Shown here: piece after piece, positions 22,126-31,337 of the stretch
Numbering within the stretch: the first letter of the stretch is position 1
How the letters are laid out: each line of letters opens with the position of its first letter
Assembly (NCBI GenBank): GCA_001599935.1
Contig: BCIJ01000010.1
Coordinates: forward strand, 60,880-124,879
Reading direction: 5' to 3'
DNA length: 64,000 nt
Source: Holtermannia corniformis
Taxonomy: Eukaryota > Basidiomycota > Tremellomycetes > Holtermanniales
Notes under the pieces: model-generated
Seen by the model: the letters and a program-made list of their open reading frames with translations, nothing else
What the model was told of the DNA's origin: nothing
The model's database searches: none
Position numbers and translations under genes: made by a program

Positions 22126-22340
22126 CCTGCGTGTTGCTGATTCCCGCTGATCCAAGTGGTAGCCTGGGATGCTGGCTTGCTTCCCACTATGCTTTTCCTA
22201 TGCTCGATGCTGCTCGTTCGAGTGCAGACACGACAGCAAGACGTCGACGGTCGTTCGGTGCTAACCCCTCCTGTCCTCCTCTCGTCCTCCTCCCATAGTA
22301 ACCCTCGGTTTCTCGCTTGTTGACGTCTTCTGCTCACCCA

Positions 22341-25300
22341 ATGTTCGAGCGCACACTGCAGGACCTGATCCGAGGCCTGCGAGCGCTCAAGCAGCAGTCC
22401 AAGGCGACCGAAGATGCCTTTCTGCAAGCGGCCCTGCTCGAGATCCGCACCGAACTCGCAGCGAGCGACATGGCGCTCAAGGCGGAAGCCGTCCTCAAGA
22501 TGTCCTATGTGCGTCCTGCGCGCTCACTCGGTCATCCTACACGCTGATCACGATAGCTCATGATGCTGTACCCGATCCCACCACCGCCCTCGTTTGCGTT
22601 CCATGTCGTCGAAGTCATGTCCAGTCCGAGGTATCACATCAAGCGTGAGTGGGACGGCGTGGATCTCTTGGTCTGTGTCATCCATTTCGTTTATGATGAG
22701 CTCGACCGACCACTAGTGGGCGCGGTAGCTGCATCTACAGCTATACATGCTGTCAAGGATGCTGCTGGCAACCGGCATGCCGCCATCTGCTCTACATGAC
22801 TAGCCATCGGCAGGAATACCACCATCTTTGTGTTACCAGGCGTCAGTCGCTCTGGCGTGTGACAATCTTGTCAGCACAATCCAGCCATCCAGCCGCCTCG
22901 GCTGTCTATCCCATACACGAAACGTGCAGCAACGTGCAAGATCCCCCGTCTGCTCACTCCCAATACCGCGCGAGGGTAACCATATCAAGCTGTCTTGATG
23001 GAATTCGGATACCGAGGCAGTCATCACGGTGACTGCCTCGGCACCCTACAGACTAGCTTGCGTCCGAACCCGTCAGAGGCCAAAAGTGTAACCAACTCGG
23101 GGCATAGGACCGTACGCGATCGATATGTCTACATGACTGCCTGCGCTGCAGCTACGGCACGCTTAGAATCCAGGTGGAGTGTCGCTGCGCAAGCGACTAT
23201 CCTAGCGGCAACTTCAGCTCGCAGAGTGCATCAGCGGATATACCTAGGTTCGAGCACGATCAACCCTGTGTCAGAGTAGCGCTCGGTCAACCTGCGGCAT
23301 TCCGCTCAAAGATCTTCTCGTCGGTTGAAACGACGCCTCGCTCTCGTCGTGCAGCGCACTATAGATGTGGCTCCTGCACGAGCTGTCAAGCGGAACAGTG
23401 CGGCTCACTCTTAGCATGCTGCACCCTGGCTTCACCGAGCTCAGTCCAATCGCTTTCTAGACCTCTCCTTCCAGTGCGACATTGCGTGCGCACGTCGAGC
23501 TCAGTACAAGCGGTATCCACCTGTCACAGATCCAAGTGCGTAGAGCCTTGCCAGAAACTCGGTGTAGAGCCGTGATCGAACCCTCGGTGGGGTTCGAGCT
23601 ACAGCATCCTGGCCCAGAGGCGTCGACGTCGAGTTGCGTCTGTGTGAAATCATGTTCAGACATGCTCGCAACCGCGCGGTACGACGAGGTGGCAAGTTGG
23701 TTCTGCCATCTTGTGCCGTGTTCAAGTGCTTGCTCGCTCGCAGTAGCGTACACCCTCGCATTCTATCGGTCATAGCTGGTCAAGCCGCGTTGCGGTGCTG
23801 CCCACGTACAGTCTCGTCACGACAAGCATGGCGTGTAGCGCCCTCTCAGGAATATTCCTGCGGGTACAAGCAAGCTCTGCCTGCTTGCCTACCGAACTGC
23901 ACTATCCGGCTTCCGCAGCACCTCTACCTTTCTGCGCGGTGTTCACATTCACATGTGGCGGTCGCACCGTACACACCTACTATCAGCCAATCCGCTCTGT
24001 GCACACGGACGTATGCGTACAGTGCCGTCGACTCGCGTTTCTGTTTGATCACAACTTGTCATTGTCGTAACTTGATCCAGCCGGATCCAGTCTCGGTGCT
24101 AGAGCTACCGCATGTCACTCGGGTGAATGAAACCGGGACAGCTGCCTGACACCCATCGCTCATGCGCACTTGTCGCTTGGGTCGTCTAGCTGTTTTTGTC
24201 TCCTTCGCCCAGGTGCAGCCGATATCTGTACTGTCGTGATTAGATCGGCGCGACCTCTAGGAAGATACCGTTGCCTCGCGATCATCGCGCTTGCGCTACC
24301 CGCGTGCGCTGTAGTCTCCACCCGCATACAGTACAGACGAGGCTATGGCTGCTCAGTACCCCCCGAACCTCGATTTCAGCCTGAATACGTTCAACCGCAT
24401 GCCAATACGGCCGCTCTTGACCTGCCATTCGTTTCAGCACACGATCCCAAAGCTGACACCCCGCAGAGCTTGGCTACCTCGCGGCGCCCATGGCGTTTTC
24501 AAGCGGGACCGAAGAAGTCGTCTTGACCGTCAATGGACTCAAGAAGGACCTGCTGTCACCCCATGCTCCTATACCTCCCCTTCCCCTCGCTGCCCTGCCA
24601 TCTCTTCTACCCCTCTCCCAATCCCTCTCCCTCTCCCTCTCACCCGACATCTCCCACCTACTCTCCCATTCGGCTCCGCAGATACGCAAGCGCGCCGTAC
24701 TTGCTCTCCTCCCGCTCTTCATCGAGCACCCGCCAAGCCTGCAAACGCACTTTGCCAGGATGCGGGATCGATTGCGGGATGACGATCCAGGTGTCGTAGG
24801 TGCAACGGTCAATGTCTTGACAGAGCTGGCACGGCGGATGGGCGAAGGTGCAGAGCAGCTGTTGCCACTTGCGCCAGAGCTGTTTGGCATCCTCACCGAG
24901 AGTTCGAATAACTGGATGTTGATCAAGGTCGTCAAGCTGGTGGGTGGGCAAACGTAGGACTATAGCTTGCTGACCCATCGCAGTTTGCAATCCTCACCCC
25001 GCTCGAGCCACGCTTGATTCGTAAACTGCTCCCACCCCTCACATCGCTCATCTCGTCGACGTCCGCCATCTCACTCTTGTACGAATGCGTGCGGACATGC
25101 ATCATCGGCGGCATGCTGGATGATTCCACAGCCGGCGATGCGTTGGCTAGGGTCTGCGTCGAGAAGCTGAGCGGCTTTCTGGTCGAGGAGGATCAGAATC
25201 GTGAGTAGTGGTCCCACTTTTGGCCATCCGACTGACCCGACAGTCAAATACATTGCACTCCTCGCAATGGTCCGCATCGTGCCGAGCCACCCGCAAATGG

Positions 25301-27192
25301 TCGCAGAGTATCAAGAGGATATCCTCAAGAGCGTCGAGGACCAGGACGTCAGTATCCGCATGCGCGCGCTCGAGCTTGTCTCGTCAATGGTAAGTCTGAT
25401 CGCTCGATTACAGTGGCTGATCGTCAGGTCACACGCCGGAATCTGCAACCTATCGTCACACAACTGCTCTCGCACCTCGCGCCGCCAGCTACGTCCGCAA
25501 CTGCGTCACTTCCAAGCGCCGTGGCCTCTCTCACCCTTGCCGCTTCCTCCAATCAACCCTCGTCGGCCGTCTCAACACCCACATCCACCCTGCTCTCCCC
25601 CGCCTACCGCCTCGAAGTTGTCCGCCGGATTCTGCACATGTTCGCGACCGACACGTATGGCAACATTACCGACTTTGAATGGGTCCTCTCCGTCCTAATC
25701 GATCTCGCCTACATCTCAAACGTCGACGCAGGCCACGAGATCAAACACATGATCCTAGACATTGTCGCCAGGGTCCGCGATGTGCGCGGCTATGCTGTGG
25801 CCGTCCTCTCGCGCGTGTTGCGCGATCAAGCCTTTGTCGAGCGTGCGCGCGACCCGGGTAGCTGCGGTGAGCTCGTACATGCTGCCGCTTGGGTCTCTGG
25901 CGAGTACGCACGGGGTCGTGAACTGTCAGAAACGCAGGCGACGATTAGGCATCTGCTCCAACCGGCCATTGTGTTTCTGCCGCCTGCGACCGTCGCTGTC
26001 TGCTTACACGCCGCGGCAAAGGCTTTTGGCCACTGGGCGGCGGACGCATCCGAGCAATGGACAAAATTCCAACACGATGACGCGAAAGAGCTTGTCGCTT
26101 TCATCCTGGCCGCCCTCAAGTCGTACTGTGCGAGCGCGGAGATTGAAGTTCAAGAGCGCGCTACGAATATAACTCAGCTCTTTCAGTTCATCAACGCCGA
26201 CTTGGCTGCGCATACTCCACAATCGAGGTTGAATGGCAACGCAACCGACCTGCCTGATCTCGACAATGGCTTTGCCGCGGACGACTCGGCCAACCCACCA
26301 TATCCCAAGTCGCTCTTCCTGCTTCAGCCTCTCTTCTCGGCGTATGAAATGGGGCCAGTGGCGTACAAAGCTCAAGAATCGGTGCGCATACCCGACGGTC
26401 TCGACCTCGAGGCGGAGATTGTGCTTGGCGGAGGGTTCGAGGAGGGAGACGACGACCTTGCCGACAGCGATGACGCTGAGGATGCCGGGCTTGATCTCGG
26501 TGAAGGCGGTGGAAGCGGTATGGATGCCTTGCGACGGGCAATTCGGGATCAGGAAGACAAGGGCCTGAACGGGAAGAGTAAAAAGAACAAGGGCAAGGCG
26601 CGAGTCAAGGCGAACGGCGAGGTTGAGACCCAAGAGGAGCGAGCAAAGGTGGGTTCGAACTGGCTGCGACGGCGCTAACCTTCACAGCGCAAGGCGGCTC
26701 GTGCAGCGCGGCGTAAAGACGATCCGTACTACCTCAAAGACGACAAAATGGGCGCGGACGATATTGACGCCATTCCCATCGTCCGCCTAGACGACGAGCT
26801 GAGTGCCCCAGGTACGCAGGTGATCTACCACGCGTTCTTTGCTTATCGTGCTAGGTGGCGTACCGAGCAAGACAAAGAAAGCAAAGAAGAAGGCGCGCGC
26901 ACCCTCGCCGCCGCCCGTCACTATCGATCGGACCGGAGAAATGCCAGAGGGTGTTGCAGTCACCTCCGACGGACCGAAGTCAAAAGACAGCGCAAAGCAA
27001 GCACGCGCAAATGCAGACTTGGCAGCTGTCGATATCTCATCGTCGCTATCTCGGCCACCTCCGCCCATCAGCCGGTTCGAAGAATACCAAGTGGACGACG
27101 CGCCTCGACGGTCAGTCGAAGCGGCTCAAGCGCCGGATGTCGAGGTCGTCAAGGTCAAGCGAAAGAAGAAGAAGCCAGCAGCCGTTGTATGA
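22341..27192 (+). CDS. APL5: AP-3 adaptor complex delta subunit
   Basis: Exon 1 (22341-22508) encodes MFERTLQDLIRGLRALKQQS, the typical AP-3 delta start. Exon 2 (22557-22644) gives AFHVVEVMSSPRYHIK. Exon 3 begins at 24467 with LGYLAAPMAF and TEEVVLTVNGLKKDL, the expected next adaptin-repeat block. The intron between them is therefore 1,822 bases, with a normal GTGAGT donor and GCTGACACCCCGCAG end. Later introns are 35-45 bases. Further exons carry alpha-solenoid repeats, then an acidic region and the conserved RKAARAARRKDDPYYLKDD segment, and end in a Lys-rich tail (KVKRKKKKPAAVV) at 27192. The complex sorts cargo to the vacuole from endosome/Golgi membranes. Confidence 0.9.
22645..24466 (+). 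other. Giant intron of AP-3 delta, content unassigned
   Basis: 1,822 bases between two well-matched exons. Several open frames of 90-170 codons exist inside (for example 23634-24149), but none has recognisable motifs and most are Cys/Ser-rich chance translations. It contains a perfect 12-base-stem hairpin at 23012-23041 and an 8-base-stem hairpin at 23576-23597. No terminal repeats or transposon coding sequence were seen. Confidence 0.7.
23012..23041. repeat. Perfect hairpin in AP-3 delta intron
   Basis: CCGAGGCAGTCA and its exact complement are separated by a 6-base loop (TCACGG). A 12-base-pair GC-rich stem could fold in the intron RNA. Confidence 0.7.
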
Positions 27193-27373
27193 TCTCGACG
27201 CCATGTACGCATTGTGCCTAGGCATGTGAACACTGATTCGAGCCCGCGCCTGAAAGGAATGTCAGACATACAGCACAGCGGTCTTGCGTGCCCGCGTCAA
27301 GCCTTCGCAGGACTCACCAAAGTCGATACAAAGCGGGGAGCGCGGCAGGGTGCGTCTGAGATTCCGACATATC

Positions 27374-27700
27374 ATGTCTGACCAAATCACGGCCGACGAA
27401 GTCAGCACGGTCAGTGAAGGCCCGTTGGTTAGGGACTACACGAGCAAAGTCCAGGCTCTGCGATTCGAGAGCGAGTGTTGCAACGCAAGTGCGCGCACTG
27501 CTCGAGAATACTACAACGATATGCGTAACAATGGCAGTAAGGATCAAGTTCAAATGGCGAGTAGAGCTTGGGAAGCAGCTGACGAGACCGCGAGGGCAGC
27601 TGAAAACAAATTGTTCAATCTACAAAAGGAGCTGATTACAGTGGGATATGGTGGCGACACGGTCTATGCGCACGGCAGGTATATACCGCACTCTTCATAG
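27374..27700 (+). CDS. Small helical protein, family IV cluster 2, copy 1
   Basis: 108 residues from the ATG at 27374 (MSDQITADEVSTV...). Hydrophilic, strongly helical (SRAWEAADETARAAENKLFN) with adjacent Cys (ECCN) and a Tyr/His tail. No signal peptide or membrane segment. First of four similar-sized plus-strand genes spaced 0.6-0.9 kb apart, each beginning MSD/MSQ/MSS. Function unknown. Confidence 0.55.
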   Translation: MSDQITADEVSTVSEGPLVRDYTSKVQALRFESECCNASARTAREYYNDMRNNGSKDQVQMASRAWEAADETARAAENKLFNLQKELITVGYGGDTVYAHGRYIPHSS

Positions 27701-28280
27701 TAGTACTCCCACTAGGATGAAACACTGTGTCGTTCGTGTGGAGCACTGTGTATCTTCCTTAGCTTCATGTAGCAGCTCTGCGCTGTTCGATGAGCTAGCG
27801 TAATATACGCTGATCCCGGTCTCATCCTCGCATTCAATGTGCCTGTAGACAGACATGCCTCCCTGCGATAGTGCTCAGTGGAGTCGGCTGAGGATGGGCC
27901 TATACGTTTACGCCACGGCCATCTGGTTGTCACAAGGCATCTGCTCACGGTCATTTTTGGTTGAGCTCGAGCCCTATGAAGCGCAGGCGCTGTGGTGCTG
28001 GCGCATAATCGCTGTCTCATCAGACCACGCCGACGAACGTCGGACGCAGACAGGGCCTTCTCGACAGGCCTTCCAACCAAGCACTGACGGAATTGAGGGC
28101 TGTCGCGTCTCATCTGCAACAATTCGCGGGCAGACAATGTAGCAGATGAGCTGTCGAACTCCAGCCCAAGTCGTCGCCTACTCCGCACTCAGCAATATGC
28201 CCATGTAGCTACATAAGCATACTGTGTCTCTCCTGAGCGCTACCTCGATTTTTACCATACTGACTCTGAATCCGTTCGGC
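27701..28280. other. Intergenic in small-gene array
   Basis: No gene seen. A CTACATAAG core-promoter-like element lies about 70 bases before the next ATG. Confidence 0.4.
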
Positions 28281-28547
28281 ATGTCCCAGCTTACCAGCCC
28301 TGCTGTGGAACTAGAGGAAACGTACCTTGCACATTTCAAGGAATCCTATGCGAAAGCTCAGGAAACGATGAACACAGCGTGGGCGGCGGTCGAAGCCGCG
28401 GGCTATGATGCTGGCGATGTGAACGCCGTCACCTCGAATCTTGACTACTGGACCGAGTGCAAAAAGAAAACGGACAGCTTGAGCTCTCTCATAACTTTGA
28501 TGGAGAGACGTGTTGACCGGCTCCGCGCAGAGCAGAGCCAACGCTGA
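28281..28547 (+). CDS. Small helical protein, family IV cluster 2, copy 2
   Basis: 88 residues from the ATG at 28281 (MSQLTSPAVELEETYL...). Alternating charged and hydrophobic residues predict two or three helices, the last being LMERRVDRLRAEQSQR. One Cys. The centre (LDYWTECKKKTDSL) resembles AWEAADETARAAE and GWEQVQSTTTQL in the flanking genes. No signal peptide. Function unknown. Confidence 0.5.
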   Translation: MSQLTSPAVELEETYLAHFKESYAKAQETMNTAWAAVEAAGYDAGDVNAVTSNLDYWTECKKKTDSLSSLITLMERRVDRLRAEQSQR

Positions 28548-28902
28548 CAGTGTCGGCTGCTCAAAGTCGGCGCTGCGAGGTAGTGATCAAGGCCCTCGGA
28601 TGTGTACAATGCTTCGTCACTGCCAAGAGCTTCTGAGTATGGTCACTGTCAATACGATGTCATATAGTCATCGCCCTTTGAGCTCGTGAAGGCAAAACAG
28701 ACTGTGCTCCGCAGCTTACAAAGCAACGAGCCATACACAATACCTTTGTTCGTCAGCGGACCTCGCACGTAGCCTTCCTCAGGACCCGCAGACCACAACG
28801 GTAGTCCTGCATCCCCCACGACAACGGTGCGAGGGGTTGCCACCGTTCGCTATAAGAAGAAGCGAGACGCACCGTTTCTCATAACATCTCCAATACTCAC
28901 AA
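28548..28902. other. Intergenic with TATA-like box
   Basis: No gene. CGCTATAAGAAG lies about 50 bases upstream of the ATG at 28903 and looks like its core promoter. Confidence 0.45.
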
Positions 28903-29196
28903 ATGTCGTCCGACAATGGCAAAACTGCAACCAACACGAATTCCGTGCCTCAAGCGCCACCGCTCTCCCTCGCTGATCAGGAGGTCTGGGTCAATAAAGT
29001 CGAGTCTGCTTACGCCGCTAGTTTAGACTCCCTCCGCACTGGCGTGCCAGGGACTATCATGAGCGCCGGCGACACGTACAAAAATGCTCTGCGCACTGCC
29101 AAAGCACGGGTCACAGACGATGTCCAGCGACAGCGCTTGAACGGTTTTGACGAGACGGCACTGGTTAATGAGGCAAGAAAAATGCTATCACTGTAG
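28903..29196 (+). CDS. Small helical protein, family IV cluster 2, copy 3
   Basis: 97 residues from the ATG at 28903 (MSSDNGKTATNTN...), with a TATAAG box upstream. A polar N-terminus is followed by helices (EVWVNKVESAYAASLDSLR, then KNALRTAKARVTDDVQ) and a short C-terminal helix. No Cys. Function unknown; grouped with its neighbours by size, composition, orientation and spacing, as sequence identity is low. Confidence 0.5.
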   Translation: MSSDNGKTATNTNSVPQAPPLSLADQEVWVNKVESAYAASLDSLRTGVPGTIMSAGDTYKNALRTAKARVTDDVQRQRLNGFDETALVNEARKMLSL

Positions 29197-29520
29197 TGTA
29201 ATGTGCGCCTATTGTGCGGATCACTTGATGAGAGCCTGCCTCTGCACATGTATGATGCACCAGTCTAAAACTTGCATATCGCAGCTTGCCTGGACCCCCC
29301 GGGCGATGCGATACTGAGCGTGGTCACGGTACAAACACAGACCCTGTCCTGTACTGCTTGCATCAACTGCAGAGCGGCGAGTACAGCAAAAGGGGCGTGA
29401 CAGGCTCAGCTTACAACCCTTTCAAGCGCACGGACAAAGCAAGCGGGCCTTCGCTCACTGCCAGTGCGTATACAAGATGCGCGTAGAGGTCTATCTTCTT
29501 ACTACTGGATTCTTCAGGGT
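29197..29520. other. Intergenic in small-gene array
   Basis: No gene or structured element recognised. Confidence 0.4.
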
Positions 29521-29742
29521 ATGTCGGACACAGCAGCTGGCCCAGAGAAACAGACGCTCAGTCACGACGAGCAGTCTGCCATCCTCGCCAAGTACTACAA
29601 GGCAGGAAACGAATTGTTGTCAGCGCTCGAGAGTGGCGATTGGACTCGTACAAACGAGGCTCTCACGGGATGGGAACAAGTGCAAAGTACTACGACACAG
29701 CTCACAGGTCGACATCACGAACGCTACATTTACACGCGTCAA

Positions 29743-29838
29743 TCATACGCCGCGCTCTGGCTCTGGATCGTCGGGTCACGTGAAGAGGGGGGTCATGCGA
29801 TCCATCGCACGCAGCTGCAGTTGCCGGCCGCACCCCGT
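29743..29838 (-). repeat. Split direct repeat B2 of the retroelement
   Basis: 96 bases identical by eye to 30139-30234. It forms the 3' terminus of the element in its coding orientation. Confidence 0.9.
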
Positions 29839-30017
29839 GGGTGGGCGGGTAAACTGAGCCGCACCTGAACTAACTACACCACTGACAGGTCTCGCTGCAC
29901 CCAGGGGAGGCCCAGCGTGCCAAGGAAGCCCGATAACTCCGGCGAGACCCCGTACTACAAGTTTCAGCAGTCTACAACGTGAAAAACCGAGAAGAGAGCG
30001 CTCGGGCGGGCGGGCGG

Positions 30018-30139
30018 GAGAGCGTGCTGACGACCAGAGCGGGTTGTTGAGCGCGAAGATGAGCGGTGTGGTCGTCGCTTGAAGGCAGCGGCGTCGTGCC
30101 ACCGCTAGCGTATGACGACCACGTAATGACGTGTAACAT
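30018..30139 (-). repeat. Split direct repeat A2 of the retroelement
   Basis: 122 bases identical by eye to 34787-34908. It abuts B1 directly, sharing one T at 30139. Confidence 0.9.
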
Positions 30140-30234
30140 CATACGCCGCGCTCTGGCTCTGGATCGTCGGGTCACGTGAAGAGGGGGGTCATGCGATCCA
30201 TCGCACGCAGCTGCAGTTGCCGGCCGCACCCCGT
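30139..30234 (-). repeat. Split direct repeat B1 of the retroelement
   Basis: 96 bases, the internal partner of 29743-29838. It starts about 50 bases after the recombinase stop codon. Confidence 0.9.
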
Positions 30235-30287
30235 CTCCCACAGCGTCGCCGTCGCGCGAAGCCGTCGACATGACCGAGAGGGGGGTG

Positions 30288-31337
30288 CTAGGATGGCGGT
30301 GCAGCCCCTCTGCCCCCACGCGACGCATATAGCCGCGAAACGAGCGCTCTGTTGATGGCAGGCCCCTGTGCGATGTAGCGCCTGAAAGATGGTCCTTCCC
30401 AGCGACCCAGCGTCTTGATGGCCTCATCCGGGAGGCCTTGATCCGCCGCCCATGTCGCCGCTCCGCGCCGGAAAGAATGGCCGGAGTAATCGGTGGGAGG
30501 GAAGCCGCCCGATCGTAAAGCGGATCGTAGAAAAGTGTCGATGACGACGCTGCGGCGAAAGCGGTAAGGCGGAGCTGGGCTTTCGCAGAACAAGGGGCCG
30601 TCCGGGTCCCTCGGCAGGCGCGCCACCAACGCCCGGAGGGCTGCGAGGCAAGACGCCGGGCCAACTTCGATGGGTAGGGCGATCGTGCAGCCCACCCGGA
30701 AGGGATCGGTCTTGGAGGCCGGCAGACGAATGGTGCCCGCTTCTAGGTCGAGGTCGCCCCGCCGAAAGCAGAAAGCCGGTTCGAAGATGTCGTAGGTGAA
30801 TTCCCCCGCGCGCAAGAAGCCCGCGAACGCCAGGGTGTAGGCTGCTAGGAGGGACATGGCCATGTGCAGACCGCCGAAAACTGATGGCCGAGCGCGAACG
30901 GCGGCCAGCACGGTTTCGAGGATAGGCAGAGTGATGGGAGTAGGCTGGGCGACTGGCTTGACGCCGTGGTAGCGTTTGATGCCGCGAATGACCCGTTCGA
31001 GGCTGTCGGTGCTGACAGGGTGATTAGTAAACCCTGCATCGAGTTGCCAGGAACGCAGTCCGGATACGTAGCGTTTGATCGTAGCCGCCTCAACGGTGCC
31101 TGCCAGACTCGCCGCCCAGGCTTCCACCAGCTCCGGTTGCAGAGGCAGGAGTGGGCCGACGACGTTGTTACGCCGGGCGTATGCGGTAATGGACCTACGA
31201 GGCACGTCATATGTGCGCCTTGTGCTGTCCGCGATGCCGTGCCACTTGTAGAAGGCGGCGCGTCTGTCGCCGCCGACCGCTGAGTACCAATCCTCCGGCG
31301 GTGGTGGCAAGCGTGATTTTGGCGGTGCGGCTACCAT
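30288..31337 (-). CDS. Tyrosine recombinase of the Ngaro-like element
   Basis: 349 residues from the ATG at 31337. The N-terminal part (residues about 25-120) looks like a SAM-like core-binding domain. The catalytic domain shows the first Arg in FLRAGEFTYD, then SGHSFRRGAATWAADQG (H-x-x-R), W in LGRWEG and the nucleophilic Tyr in FRRYIAQ. The full R-H-R-W-Y set is present, so it should be active. The start overlaps the end of the upstream ORF as ATGGTAG, suggesting translation by termination-reinitiation or a further frameshift. Such enzymes insert the circular cDNA without a target-site duplication. Confidence 0.93.
   Translation of the reverse strand: MVAAPPKSRLPPPPEDWYSAVGGDRRAAFYKWHGIADSTRRTYDVPRRSITAYARRNNVVGPLLPLQPELVEAWAASLAGTVEAATIKRYVSGLRSWQLDAGFTNHPVSTDSLERVIRGIKRYHGVKPVAQPTPITLPILETVLAAVRARPSVFGGLHMAMSLLAAYTLAFAGFLRAGEFTYDIFEPAFCFRRGDLDLEAGTIRLPASKTDPFRVGCTIALPIEVGPASCLAALRALVARLPRDPDGPLFCESPAPPYRFRRSVVIDTFLRSALRSGGFPPTDYSGHSFRRGAATWAADQGLPDEAIKTLGRWEGPSFRRYIAQGPAINRALVSRLYASRGGRGAAPPS

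Noticed and set aside
20829..22427. 532-codon minus-strand frame
   Set aside because: Only its C-terminal part is in the FIP1 frame; the rest reads through introns and out-of-frame exon sequence and the start lacks support.
23576..23597. tRNA T-arm-like sequence (TCGAACCC...GGGTTCGA)
   Set aside because: It is a simple 8-base hairpin; no acceptor, D or anticodon arms can be drawn around it on either strand.
23634..24149. 171-codon open frame in the AP-3 delta intron
   Set aside because: Cys/Ser/Arg-rich with no motifs, no conserved start context, and overlapping open frames in other phases; looks like chance in GC-rich DNA.
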